DNA of 64,000 bases from Sanderia malayensis (GCA_013076295.1 RQOL01000658.1:2643563-2707562), one strand, 5' to 3'. Shown: positions 16,734-29,900, counted from the stretch's first letter. Notes: a model not told the origin generated them from the sequence alone. A program made the numbers and translations.

Positions 16734-19700
16734 ATGAAAATTGATTCGAAAATAATTGGAAAGAAAACATTACTAGTTCCATATTCAAAGTTGCATGTGC
16801 CAAAGTAAGTATAGTATAAAATAAGTATAAAATAAGTATAAAATAAGTAGTGGAGTACCACAAGGCAGTGTTCTCGGACCTCTTCTATTTCTTCTTTATA
16901 TAAATGATATGCCTGTAGTCTCCAAGTTGCTGAAATTTCATCTATTTGCTGATGATACTAGTATCTTTTTCTCAGATCAAAATTTAGGAAACTTAGAAAG
17001 CACAGTTAATCAAGAATTAATTAAAGTATCGGACTGGCTTACGGTGAATAAATTAACTTTAAATGTTGAAAAATCAAACTTCCTATTAATCTCATCTCCC
17101 CAGCAAAATTTATCTCCTCAAATAAATCTATCAATAAATGGTAAATCAATTGTTCAAAAAGACTCTATTAAATATCTTGGAGTAATACTTGATAAAAACT
17201 TAAATTGGAAAAATCATATTAATCACGTTAACATGAAGATATCAAAAGGAATTGGAATACTGGCAAAAATTAGGCATTTCGTTCCAGCCCATATTCTACG
17301 TAATCTTTATTTTGCATTCATTGCTCCCCATGTCAATTATGGAATTATCAACTGGGGCTGTGCAACTGCAACAGTTACCAAATCCGTTCAAAGAAATTTA
17401 AACAAAGCTTTAAGAATAATTAATTTCGAACAGTATACAGCCAGCGCTAAACCACTTTTTACCAAATTAGGCATTTTAGATTTTGAAGAAAGTTTCAATC
17501 TTGAATGTTCGAAACTAATATATGACATTAACAATGGTAATCAAAGTCCAATTTTTGACAATTTTTTTGAAACAACACCCTCTCGTCATGGCTATGAAAC
17601 ACGCCAATCTGCAAATAAACAACTTTCTTTCCCTATAATTCGAACGAACTACAAAAAGCGATTCTTTACATATAATGGTATAAAAATTTGGAATAATATA
17701 CCCCTTCAAATAAGAGAACAAAAAAGCAAAAACCTGTTTTGCAAATATTTTAAAAAATCGTTATTACATAAAAATGATGAACCTTCTTGAAATGAAAAAC
17801 AAGTGTTTCACCCATGCCTCCCTTTTCCCATTTCATCCCCCCTCCTTTATTTTCCTTTTTAATATTATATTATATTATTATATTAACTTTTCATTTAAAT
17901 TTCCCTTCTTTTTAGAAAATTCTTTTTTTCAAATTCTGTAATAAAATATATAACTAAAAAAAAAAAAAATTATAACCGCACTTTATATTGTAGCTTTGCT
18001 GTTTGCTCTACATTGTATTATGTATGCGTAATGTACTAACTCACTCAAGTATATGCTCTAAATAGGGCGCTGAGCTCGAAAACCGTTTCGGTTCTTTCAG
18101 CGTCCTAAGCAACTTTCTTGATTAACCTTTATGTAAATTAACAAGTAGCTTATATATCATAAAAAGTATCAGTATTTAAATTGTAAGTTGTTGCTGAATT
18201 ATATGAATTTGAATTTGAATTTGAATTTGTATATATTTGATCCCAAAATCTGTAGATAGATGCTGCACAGATAATGCAAGATGCACACGTGGCGTGGCGC
18301 AGCATAGCATTTGATACCTCGTCTTCTCTCCCCGAAGCCAGTTTGCAGAGTATGGCCGATTTCAACAAGATCTCGGGTGCGCCAACAGGCCTACAACGCG
18401 GGTGCGGGTGCGCCAAAATCCCAGATATTGGCTGGGTGCGCCACTCAAGTGCGCTATTCCAGCTATTTTCTAGATATTAAGGTGCTTTTAGGCCATTTTG
18501 TAAAAGAATCCAGGTTCCGTGAGCCCTCCGTGAGTTTGTTTAAGAATCCAGGAGCGTTTCTGATACGATTATGATGCTAGCATTACTGTTAAATGGGTGT
18601 TTCCCTGTAATTAAAAGGTGTGGTTTTCAAAAAATTTTGTCCAGGGGCGCCTCCAGCACTGATCTTGGGTGCGCCACTGACATACTCTGCAAACTGGCCC
18701 CGAAGATCACCACCATTTATTTCCTGTTAAAAAATATTTTTTTGCAATTTAACGCTCAATTTTCATTTATACTAATTAAGATATCACAAATGGATGCAAA
18801 ACAATGAGCTTCTTGAAAAAACCGCATCAGAAAGATTAACTTTGGAAGAGGAATATTCAATGCAGCAAAAATGGTTGAATGATGAAGATAGTTTGTATAC
18901 TATGTACTCCATAAACATCCTGCACTGCACGACATTTTAATTCTAGCCTTAACATTCATATAGCTTATTCTCAACTTGTATTTGTTTTATACAGAATGCA
19001 CCTTTATAATTCTTTCAAAAGATATCTGGGAAAAGACAGGTTGTGAAGTGGGTAGGTCATAAATTTCTGTTTATCATATTTAATTTTAAAATTAAAACAT
19101 GAAATGTTTTATTATTTAATTTTATAAAAACATTCATTTTTTTAATTAGAATCAATGGTTGGAGATGTGAATTTATTTTTTAAAAATGCACCAGACAGGA
19201 CAGAAGCAGAAATCGAGGTCATGATTGCTGGTAAATGAAAACCTGATGAAGCTGTTTATAAAATGGAAAAAATAAAACAATGTTGCTATTTGTAATTTTT
19301 TTTTCTTTGTATCAGAACCTTATTACAGAAGATGTGGATTAGGAAAAGAATCTGTATTGGCAATGATGCTTTATGGTATATAGGTTATATCATTTTTTAT
19401 TAAATCTATCATGATCGTTCTCTGACCACCCCTCATATATATTAAAGATGGTTTTGATTTTTGGTAGGTTATGAAAAATTGGGAGTAAAGACATTGGTGG
19501 CAATAATTGGTAATAATAATAAAGAGAGTTTAGCTCTTTTCTCAAAACTTGGTTTTATCAAGGTAATCATGTTTCTTTCATGTTGTCTTTCTAAGCAATT
19601 ATTCTTCATGGGAGCAGATCAATTTAAATAATTTTCTTTCAAAGGTGAATGAGACTGCAGTATTTAACGAGTCAACATATGAATTGAAAGTAACAAGTGA

Positions 19701-19770
19701 TTTCTCTCAACAACAGAATATTTCATTTATATTTCAAAGCATTATAAAAGAATCAGTTCATCCATCATAG
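16734..19770 (+). CDS. NAT9: N-acetyltransferase 9 (GNAT family)
   Basis: Seven exons resolve with matching phase: 16734-16804, 18781-18890, 18995-19051, 19150-19230, 19316-19375, 19468-19562, 19645-19770. They total 600 nt and encode 199 residues (human 207). Exon 1 encodes MKIDSKIIGKKTLLVPYSKL and is separated from exon 2 (YHKWMQNNELLEKTASERLT) by a 1976-bp intron filled with mobile elements. The family features are VGDVNLFF, EIEVMIAEPYYRRCGLGKES (acetyl-CoA binding R-x-x-G-x-G) and LGVKTLVAIIGNNN. NAT9 proteins are cytosolic GNATs linked to tubulin acetylation and microtubule stability. The stop is 32 bp from the stop of the convergent KNOP1-like gene. A telomere-repeat minisatellite occupies the upstream region. 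Confidence 0.93.
16846..18233 (+). mobile_element. 5'-truncated non-LTR retrotransposon (LINE) in NAT9 intron 1
   Basis: An open frame from about 16846 to 17790 (TGA) encodes the C-terminal half of a reverse transcriptase. It begins at the GVPQGSVLGPLLFLLYIND motif and continues with the catalytic motif FADDTSIFFS and a YLGVILDKNLNWKNHI thumb-type motif, then a C-terminal tail of about 200 residues. Upstream endonuclease and fingers domains are absent. The 3' region ends in (AATTTG)n at about 18207-18230, the kind of short-repeat tail typical of CR1/L2/Rex-like LINEs. The element is in the same orientation as NAT9. Only the RT C-terminus is present, so it cannot mobilise itself. Confidence 0.85.
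18330..18705. mobile_element. hAT-type miniature inverted-repeat element
   Basis: A 360-bp element (18338-18697) has perfect 17-bp terminal inverted repeats CCAGTTTGCAGAGTATG / CATACTCTGCAAACTGG. It is flanked by an exact 8-bp direct repeat CCCCGAAG (18330-18337 and 18698-18705). An 8-bp target duplication is the hallmark of hAT transposases. No transposase coding is present, so it is non-autonomous. It lies in NAT9 intron 1 just downstream of the LINE. Confidence 0.85.
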
Positions 19771-19802
19771 AAATAAAACACCAAAATATGTAGGCAGGTT
19801 TC

Positions 19803-20533
19803 TTAATCTAGTTTCACTGACTTTGATGACATCTTATCAATATAAAACGATTTTATATCTTTATCATGACATTGATCATAGCCAAGACCTTGTCCCCTTT
19901 TCATTCTTGTTGTGTCAAATGCCTGTTTATATTGCGATTCAAGCTTTTTATTTAATTTTTCTTCTTCATTTGAACTCATCGCAGCACTGCTAAATTTCTT
20001 CAACCCACCAAATTTATTTGGTATATTACTTTCTTTGTTTGGGTTTTTAAATCCACCAAGTAATCTGATAAATTTATCTTTCTGTGCTGTTGATTCGAAT
20101 TGAGCACTTCCCCATTGTCCAATGGCAGTTTCATTTTGCTAGAAATTAAATTATTGTCGTATTAAGCAGAAGTTTTGAAATAAAATGTCAGTAGATTAGA
20201 TTTATCATTAATATTGCAAATATTATATACCTTATCATCTTGGCTTGTTTTTGTGTCATCTATCTGATTAGTTTTTCTTTCATTAGAATCTTCATAATCT
20301 CTTTTTTTAGCTTTCTTCTTTTTATGTTTAATTGTTTCTTCTTCTTTCGGTGGTGATGATTCAGATTTGTCCTTTTTCTTCTTTTTCTTAACTACATTTT
20401 CACCCTCATCATCTTGATACAGTTCCTTCTTTCTTTTATGTTTCTTTTCTTTCCTGGGTACTTCATCATATTTCTTGAACTCTTTTTGTTTCTTATCATC
20501 TTCACTTCTCTCGTTCTCAATCTTTTGGGTCTT
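19803..20533 (-). CDS. Lysine-rich nucleolar protein 1-like (SMAP-domain protein), 3' exons
   Basis: Two clear minus-strand exons: 20231-20533 and 19803-20138 (stop at 19803). The upstream exon is extremely lysine- and glutamate-rich (KKKKKKDKSESSPPKEEE), as in nucleolar KNOP1. The last exon encodes the SMAP-type C-terminal domain: QWGSAQFESTAQKDKFIRLL then GGFKN, and a closing block KLNKKLESQYKQAFDTTRMK with GQGLGYD. The 5' exon(s) were not located. If they exist they lie beyond the 80-bp minisatellite, which would then sit inside an intron. It is convergent with NAT9, with a 32-bp gap between stops. Confidence 0.75.
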
Positions 20534-20673
20534 CTAGAAGTTTTAGAAGGAGAACATTCATTGGTTGAATTAGAGATAAAATTTGCATAACAATAGAGCT
20601 AATTTACAAGTTGCATCTCCCTGTGCATATATCTGCATGCAGGTTTATGTCTATGTGAACATGCATGTATGTG

Positions 20674-20680
<7 letters not shown>

Positions 20681-20707
<27 letters not shown>

Positions 20708-20708
20708 T
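20681..20708. repeat. (CA)n microsatellite
   Basis: A run of about 14 CA dinucleotides immediately precedes the 80-bp minisatellite; it may have seeded the adjacent array. Confidence 0.9.
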
Positions 20709-20750
20709 AAATGTGTACACCTATATCCTTGCACATATGTACCCTGTACT

Positions 20751-22175
20751 GTACCGAACGTACCGAGAGACACGTGTGTGTATATATCTATGTATGTGCC
20801 ATACCCTGTACTGTAACAAGCGTACCAAGTGTACCGAGCGTACCGAGAGACACGTGTGTGTATATATCTATGTATGTGCCATACCCTGTACTGTAATAAG
20901 CGTACCAAGTGTACCGAGCGTACCGAGAGACACGTGTGTGTATATATCTATGTATGTGCCATACCCTGTACTGTAACAAGCGTACCAAGTGTACCGAGCG
21001 TACCGAGAGACACGTGCATGTATATATCTATGTATGTGCCATACCCTGTACTGTAACAAGCGTACCAAGTGTACCGAGCGTACCGAGAGACACGTGTGTG
21101 TATATATCTATGTATGTGCCATACCCTGTACTGTAACAAGCGTACCAAGTGTACCGAGCGTACCGAGAGACACGTGTGTGTATATATCTATGTATGTGCC
21201 ATACCCTGTACTGTAACAAGCGTACCAAGTGTACCGAGCGTACCGAGAGACACGTGTGTGTATATATCTATGTATGTGCCATACCCTGTACTGTAACAAA
21301 CGTACCAAGTGTACCGAGCGTACCGAGAGACACGTGTGTGTATATATCTATGTATGTGCCATACCCTGTACTGTAACAAACGTACCAAGTGTACCGAGCG
21401 TACCGAGAGACACGTGTGTGTATATATCTATGTATGTGCCATACCCTGTACTGTAATAAGCGTACCAAGTGTACCGAGCGTACCGAGAGACACGTGTGTG
21501 TATATATCTATGTATGTGCCATACCCTGTACTGTAATAAGCGTACCAAGTGTACCGAGCGTACCGAGAGACACGTGTGTGTATATATCTATGTATGTGCC
21601 ATACCCTGTACTGTAACAAGCGTACCAAGTGTACCGAGCGTACCGAGAGACACGTGTGTGTATATATTTATGTATGTGCCATACCCTGTACTGTAACAAG
21701 CGTACCAAGTGTACCGAGCGTACCGAGAGACACGTGTGTGTATATATCTATGTATGTGCCATACCCTGTACTGTAACAAGCGTACCAAGTGTACCGAGCG
21801 TACCGAGAGACACGTGTGTGTATATATCTATGTATGTGCCATACCCTGTACTGTAACAAGCGTACCGAGTGTACCGAGCGTACCGAGAGACACGTGTGTG
21901 TATATATCTATGTATGTGCCATACCCTGTACTGTAACAAGCGTACCGAGTGTACCGAGCGTACCGAGAGACACGTGTGTGTATATATCTATGTATGTGCT
22001 ATACCCTGTACTGTAACAAGCGTACCAAGTGTACCGAGCGTACCGAGAGACACGTGTGTGTATATATCTATGTATGTGCCATACCCTGTACTGTAACAAG
22101 CGTACCGAGTGTACCGAGCGTACCGAGAGACACGTGTGTGTATATATCTATGTATGTGCTATACCCTGTACGTAA
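20751..22175. repeat. 80-bp tandem minisatellite, about 18 copies
   Basis: Head-to-tail repeats of exactly 80 bp with only base substitutions and no length change. Each unit contains GTACCGAGCGTACCGAGAGA, CACGTG, TATATATCTATGTATGTGCC and CTGTACTGTAACAAG. Variants are clustered: AACAAA in two neighbouring units near 21300-21380, AATAAG near 21455-21540, ACCGAGT near 21866-22106. This fits spread by unequal exchange. Because 80 is not a multiple of 3, every frame stays open for about 75 codons; these frames are not genes. Confidence 0.95.
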
Positions 22176-22189
22176 CGTTGGGTACTGAA

Positions 22190-23975
22190 CCAAACGTTGG
22201 GTACTGAACCAAACGTACCAACTTCATTGAGAGTTCCAAGTCATATACTCTATAGACTCTATAGATATATAAAATGTGATTGGGATTATCAGAAATTACT
22301 GAAAAATACAACTCCTTTGCATAGATGGAAACATTATTTGAAATATTGAAAACAGTGAATATGAAATTGAAGTATAGTGAATATTGAAATATAGTCTTTT
22401 TTAGTTTTAATAATCTCTATTTTCATTTGTGGCTTCTTTGCAGCTACTACATTTCCTGCAAGAAAATTGAGGAAATTTATCTTTTATGAATATATCAAGT
22501 ATTAGCATGATTACAGAGAGTAGATGCTGGGGCAATGTAGAAGTTCTGCTCAATTAAGACCTTCCTGAATATCTGCTCGATATTTTCATACAATATTTCA
22601 GAGGTTCATCTTACCATGGGCTCTCCTTCGGGACAGCTGTCAGGCTTAGACAATCAAGGTGGTAATAACCCTTTCCAGGACACTACAAAAAATTGGGTAT
22701 GCTATATTTATTCTACAGAAAGAGATACTTGGTGAAAACATGCTTCCATGTTTACGAAATGTCCACGTGTCTAATAGACCGGACACCCCCAGTTGCATCA
22801 AAAATCCCGTGGTAGGAGTTGAAACTATATGTGGCAGCAACCCTAAATAAAAACATCCCTTTCTCACAGCTCGGCGGGATTTTAGCCGCCATGGCAGATT
22901 ACTTTTGTTGCGTTTTGTTGCATTTCTATTGTTCTTAAATTGCACTGATTGGTCAGTTCATATAAAATAAACAATACTGGGTGACACAAATCGTTCGTTC
23001 TTTTGTTTTTTTTATTCAATACTCTCAAGTTATCTGTTTTCTCATCCAATGAACACTAACTTTTTAACTTTTAATGTTATTATTACTAACTTTTTGTAGC
23101 ACATGAATGAAAATTGTCCGATCACAGACCAGTGGCCCCAATGCATCATGGGGGGAGTTGTCAATCACAGTATAACAGCAATGCTCCAGCTCCACTTCGT
23201 TCGCAAAAACCAAACCAAGAACGATTTTGGCACATTCCAAACGTCTTTTTTTCAAAATGAGAGAACATCTTATTTTAACAAGGAAGTTTTGATCACCAAA
23301 TGGAAGTTTTCGAGAAATCCAGTTTTACGAAAGTTAAAGCACAAAAGCCAAAAGGAGGAAGACAATTTATTTATCCAATGGCCTAAATTGTTAACTCGAA
23401 GAAAAAGACAAGGTAACGCTTCCATTCCAACTCTCGTGAAAAGGCTACTAAAATGGTAAGAATAATGATTTGTTTTAGCTTTTTCAAGTATCGGTTTTAA
23501 GTAACTTGATTGTCCGCGGGTTGGTCACGTTGATTCAGATCTTTTGTTGGAGCACTCGGACTGATTTTTCTCTCAGAGCGCAAGCCTCCAGGGGACACGC
23601 CCACAAAGCTTATGGCTGCCATAACCCTGGCCTGCCATCACAAATAATAATCGCTTGCTTGTGTTTTGGGGGTGTTCTTGGGTGTTCAGTTTCCTCTTGG
23701 GTTGTTCTGGGTATAAAGGTTTTTAGTAACGTGGGGGACACGAAAAAATACCTTTTTCTTGGTTGATTCACAAACAATCATTCTATCTTCTTCTTTTTTT
23801 GTTCTTTTCTGCAAAGAAATTGGCACACTAGTTGCAAAATCAATGAATATTTTGTAATTTTACCAGGAATGCAGTTCTATTAACTATTAACTATTAAGTA
23901 AATCTTAGAACTAGGAGAGTGTTGTTTTTACGATAGAAATAGTGTTCAGTAAGATCAGATCTTAATGTTACTTAC
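22190..23975. other. Stretch with no supportable gene
   Basis: After the minisatellite there is unique AT-rich sequence. Open stretches at about 22646-22945 and 23103-23459 show no family motif, and codon content is not convincing. 5' exons of the KNOP1-like gene and 3' exons of the next minus-strand gene may lie here, but I could not place them. Confidence 0.4.
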
Positions 23976-26900
23976 AAGTTTGCAAACACAGTAAATGGAC
24001 TTTGCTCTCTTTTTTGAGCTTTGCGATGATTGTCGATCTGCAACTGCTGTGTTTGATGCTGCAAGTTGATAAATGATTTACAATAATTTATTGTAAATGC
24101 CACTTGAAAAAGCAGTTCATTGGATATGGGAAGGTACTGTCAATCACTGAGAGATTTAGACTGATGCATAGCTCCAGGAGGAGCAGATTGTACCTTCTAT
24201 TATTCGGCTCTGTGTAAAAAATTAATTTCATCAATTTGAAAAGCCCCTATTTTAATCAGGTATAGGAACATTATGTGTTTCACTGATGTGGAGTAGTATT
24301 TTCTGGAATTGAAAAGAGTTTCATATAAAGAATTTTTTGCAAACCTTGCTGAGATGATTTGCTGTTTTCACCAGCTTCTCCACAAATATCACCATCATCA
24401 GCATTTATATTTCTAGATTCTAGAACAGTTGGTGTACTGATATTAGTATAAGAGTTAAGAATTTGGGGTCTCATGACAAACAGTTGTAACCTAGATTACT
24501 GAACATAAGATAATCCTGCCAATATTTTTACACATCTTTCTTAGCACTACTCTCAAACCTTGTCTTGAGAAGACACCAATTGTTCCAGGAGTGAAAAATC
24601 TGTCTGGCTCATCTGATGATGCTGGATCCTAAAGGAATAAAGTTCTGAGAATGATAAAAATAGCTCCAGGTATCTGTATCAGGGGCGACTTGTTTAACTG
24701 TTGATAGGAAAACACAATGTTGACCATTGATCACAAGTATACTAAAAGCTCAAAATACAAATTACCTCAGGTACAACTGGTGCATCATTTTCTGCAGTTT
24801 CATCTGTTGTACAAGTGTCCAGATCGTGTGCAAGCTGTCGTTTGCTGCCAACCCTCATTCCCTGAGAATGAAGATGTTTGTGATTAATTAAAGCAGTTAA
24901 ATTGCAAGAGTACATTTCGGCAACACACTGACAAACATGGGAAAGAATTAGCCAGAATATGAACATACCATTTCAAATGCCTCTAGTCTTCTTGGGGTGA
25001 ATGTTAGAACCTCTTTCTTGGTGTTTGGTGTCATGAAACGCTTCAATGTAATGAATCATCAATTTTCTTTTGAATATGATATTTCTTAATATTTGGAAAC
25101 TTTAACAAACAAGAAGCTTCCTTGGGTTAAGCATAATGTTAATCTCAGGTGCAAAAATGATTAAAAGTATGACAAGGTACTGCAGCCTTTATACCGTATT
25201 CCCTCCATAAAGTATGTGGGCATTTATTAAATATTTTGCACAATTATTTGAACCAAACAGTGAAAATTTAAGAACTAGTTCACAGTTTTTGATTTTAGGG
25301 TGGGCGCTTATTGGAAGGGGGTGGTTAAAAGAGGGTGGGTAGTAATTAGAGGAAATACAGTACCTCAAGTGAAGGGTCAATTTGATCTTGGTCATCAGTT
25401 GGTAGATTGGCATGCTCTGAAAGATTGAAAACTCTGTATGTCATAATGCCATATTCAATTACAGGAACTTACAATGAAAGGTTCTTTGACAGAGTAGTTT
25501 GTGATAATAATGTCATTATGTAGTGTAATGGTAGTAGTAAAATGTTTGACAAGGGCAGTGCCAGATCAATAAACTGGGGAGGATAATTGCTGTATTTTCA
25601 AATATTGGAAGGACCAAAGTATACCTGGGAATGTTTATGATATCTTTCCATAATAAGGAAAATGAAGCTTTGAAAGTTCTTCCCCCTGGGCCCACCATTG
25701 ATATTTGAAAATACAAACTAAGCTTTTACCTTCTATATCCTTTCTGATGTTTCTGTCAATTTCCAGAAGGATCTCCCTCTCGTCATCTGTCATCATTGGA
25801 CCAACCTCTTCTTCAAGTGGCTGGTCACCTCCATTCAAACCTTGCAAATACAAGAAAAATTTTGATATTACTCTCTTTGCTACATCTTTGGCTGATGATA
25901 ATTTTTAAAGTCCTTGGAAAAAATTAACAAGGCTATTTATTGTAAAAACATGACAACTTCAGGCTGTGCACTATCGATTGTCTCACCAAAATCTAGCCAG
26001 CTCTCTAAATTTTGTTGAAACTCGCACATCGGAAATCTGTATGCTACAAGGAAATAAAATGATGTAAGTCAGATGTGGTGGACGAAATATACCAAAAGTA
26101 AAGTTTACATAATAGTAAATGTAACATATTTTAACGGCTTGCCTCGAAGATTTACAGTTTTTTTTCGAGTCCCTCTTTTGGATGTCCTGAAGAGTGCAGC
26201 CATCTTCACTTCTGCTGAAGTAGGTTGACACTGCAACATCATTCTCTGTTAAACTTTTGAGTGCATTCTTTACATCCTATAGTATAATAAGATAGCTTTG
26301 TGCATTTATGTTGAAACGTATAAGTGTAAAATGCAACCAACAGAAACAAAGGTTTTGAAATTTACTGTCTCTTTGATCCACATTTTTAGTTCTTGGCTCT
26401 TTATTGCCAGGGCAGGGACAAGGCGTCCACTTCCTTTTTGTGTGACCTTCACTTTCCAGTTAGCCCAAGATAAAATCTAGCAACGTGGACAAAATAGATT
26501 TATGTTTATTAGTCATGTCAAATACATGACTTATAAAAACTGTTAACACTAAATATTATGAAGAAGGGCTTACATGCGAATCATTCTCCTTGATCTTGTT
26601 TCTGACAAATTTTTCAATCTTCTGCATGACCCCAATGTCGCCGTTCTCCAATTCGGATTCTAAAAATGTCTCCATTTCTTTTAGCAAGCTTTTTGCCTCA
26701 CCCAGCGTGGCAGCATACTGGAAAAAGTACAGGATTTAAGATATGATCTCAAAGCATAAAAAATGTAAAATTAATGTTAGTTTGTAATACCATACAATGA
26801 TATGTATTGCCATATTTAGTATGCAATAGATCTTACCAAATATCCGGTGTAAACAATTGTTGACAGTGTATCCACCCAACGTTGTTGCTTTTTCAAATTT

Positions 26901-29900
26901 CTTTGGAATATTGCTGACAACAGCTGGCACAGTCTTGCCTCGTACTTGCCCCATAGTTTAAGATGGTGGATGATCCATGCAAGAAGAAGGCCCTAGAAGT
27001 ATAAAAAGATAAGTCAGCTGAAAAGTGATAAGGTAAAGCACGAGTTGAGAGTTGCGAGTTGTATATAAATTGCGAGTTGCGATATACTTTGCAATTAAAA
27101 TTGCGAATTTGGAAAAAAGGACTTATATTTCAATTCTTACTTTTCCTATTCTTGTTTTCATAGACATCAAATCAAAACAATGGTTAAAAGAAAATAGCTT
27201 TTGATCACCAAAAACCATTGAAATAAAAAAGAATACGACCAAGAGAGACGTCATAAAGATCAGAGAAATTGTGGTGATAAATGTAGGAGAAAAAGCAGAC
27301 AAGATAAAACAAATCTGCACAATAAGATCCAAACCAAAGCGAAGAAGAGAAAGCAAATACATTCACGAATACTCAAAGGAAAAGAGACGAAAAGTGAAGA
27401 AAAAGATCAATGAAGAAAAAGATCAAATAGGCGCAGTTTCGCGTGCACTTACATTGTAGTTGTTGGCAAGTGAGCGAAGCTCTTGTACAAGACACTTGTT
27501 GTAATGATCGTCTCGAGCAAAGTTGAACCGCACAACTCTCCCTTCCAATCTAAAAATAGAAAAACATGTGTCATGATAAACGAAGTCTGACATGGTGTTT
27601 CTATGTTCTGAAAATGCCAATACTACCTTGGTTCTTCAACTTCGTTCGATGAAATGAGAATCGCTGCGGCTTTGGATTTGCCCATTCCTTCTTTTCTGGA
27701 TCCTTGATACAAGGCTTCATGATATCGTAACAGAGCCTCTGAATTTACTCTGTTAAAGCGCAAGTCGTTCAACATCACAACCATCGTTGTGTCTTCCAGG
27801 TATTTTTGAAGCATCGTGCTGCAATAAGAGTTTGCAAATGACATTGAAAGTTATGCCTTAGATAGATATTTAGTGGACAATCATGTTTTGAATTAAAACT
27901 CGAATATTACATTGATGTGCCGCCAGTGACGGAGTCACCGCCAGATAGAAGAAGGCAACCATCTTCTTCGCGGGACCCTTGTCCCAGATTAAGAATTTTT
28001 TGTGACAGCGTTTTGCCAACATTCATCTCTTGGGCAATAGAAGGCCAATTTTGCTTTCATCTATGGGAAAAGCAAACTGTTAAGTTGAAAGTCACTGGAT
28101 TGCTAGTAAACCTTTATACTTACTCTCACTTGTGTAAATTCAAACAAAGACCTTGAGGATTTAAAATTTTGTAGCAGATACACAATAGCTATCGTCAGCA
28201 CAAGAAAGGAAGCTAGTTACTGGCAAGTAATGAGATGTAGTAGTCCATAATATAAATTATGTCAACAAACATCACCTGTATTTCTCCTCTCCATTGTTGG
28301 CAGTGTTTGTCTGAGAATTCGTCCCAAAACGAAATATGTGGCCATCAACAGAGCATCTCTGTTTGCTCCGAATCCATTTGTCAATTCGTAGTAACTGAAA
28401 ATTTTAATAATACACTGATTTGATGTAATGTTATTGTAACCTGTTTATAGAAAATGATCGTCTACTGTTTAACTAGTGACATACCGTCTGTTTATTGTGA
28501 GGCAAAGATCCTTGTCGTTCACTAAACGCTCTTGGATTTCCAGCTCAATGGCTCTACAAGAACCTTTCACTTGAACGTATTCCATTTCTTGTGGCTGAAC
28601 CAGATGGCCATTCCTCAAGTGTTGCTTTAAAAATACGATTTATAGATTAATCAGGAGATTTATTTTCACATGTTCACCCAAAAAGGACCTTTTGTTTTTA
28701 ATGTGGCTCAGCAAAGACGATCAAAACATATTTAAATGCTTTATATATGTATTTATATATGTATAGATGTATAGAGGAAGAGTACGTTGGGCAGAGATCT
28801 ATAGGAAGATGGTAGTAGGAACGAGAGGTAGAAGACGGCCAAAGAGACGATGGATGGACTGCGTAAGAGAGGACATGAGGTATATCGGCGTGAGAGAGGA
28901 GAATGCCATGGAAAGACTGAGATGGAGGCGGAGGATCCACACCGGCGACCCCATTCAGAATGGGATTAAAGCCTGGAGAAGAAGAAGAAGAAGAAGATAT
29001 CTATATTTACCTGATCAGAAAGAATCCAAGTGTTGCCCATTAAGTATCCTACAACTCCTGCAGGCTTGAATTCTCTTGGTTCACCCATCATCATGTAGTT
29101 GTTTTTTAAATGCATGAGATAATCTGTTACGTCAGATTTCTGGAGTGCTCCATTGATGACGACATCGCTTCGAAACTGCTTATGTATGTGGCATGTGAAG
29201 CGTTGTGGTCCCGTGAAAGCGATACCAGGAAGGCAAATATTCCTCGGATAGAAATATGAAAATGTTAACAAATATCGAATGTTTCAATGTCAAAAGTAAT
29301 ATGTATCAAATACTTAAAACAATGTTGGAAAATTAAGATCTGGCAGGTAAAATGCTGTGGCTCTGGATAAGCTGGATCATTACAGTTACCATATTTCCTG
29401 CTAACCCGAAATACTACGCTGGCCAACAATAATATGCTAAACTGTTAATAGAGATCTGGATTTACTTACTTCTCAATCGTTTCCAATGGATTGTCAACAT
29501 TTGTGCTACGACATTGGCACACCCAGCTCTTTTCACCATCGTACTTCACCGACCCGATGATTTTTAGGACAAAATCAGCGAAAATTGGATCGCGGTCCTG
29601 CTCATTTTTGGTTGATTGACAATCCTTGTGATAAAAGGTCTTCAAGTCTAGCTCGTAGAAACGATTTTTCGGTCTTGCTTCCGAGAAATGACTGCTTGGA
29701 TCGCTAACGTCGGTAACATTCTTAGGAATTATACAAAAACAAATCACTGTTTTGTGGTGCGTAGCATATTAAAGCATCTCTAAAATTTATAAAGCGTGTT
29801 CAGATATTCTTATGTCATTATTACACACTTTTCTCTTTACAAGAACACCAATGGCGTAGATAGGAAATTTTATAGGAGGGGCGAGAAATTCAGATTTTAC

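Noticed and set aside
16481..16863. Minus-strand open frames across the TTAGGG minisatellite
   Set aside because: They are low-complexity translations of telomeric repeats and overlap NAT9 exon 1 antisense.
20583..22188. Dozens of overlapping 60-100 codon open frames on both strands
   Set aside because: They arise from an 80-bp tandem repeat lacking stops; the same peptides recur every 80 bp in shifted frames, with no start context or splice signals.
23103..23459. 118-codon plus-strand open frame
   Set aside because: The starting sequence and composition give no family signal and no clear flanking exon; it may be chance in unique DNA. It was left as unassigned rather than called a gene.
27910..28060. 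Stop codon in an ATPase-like gene exon when the first AG acceptor is used
   Set aside because: An acceptor slightly downstream (TTGCCCAAG) keeps the frame and gives EMNVGKTLSQKILNLGQGS, so no break needs to be invoked.
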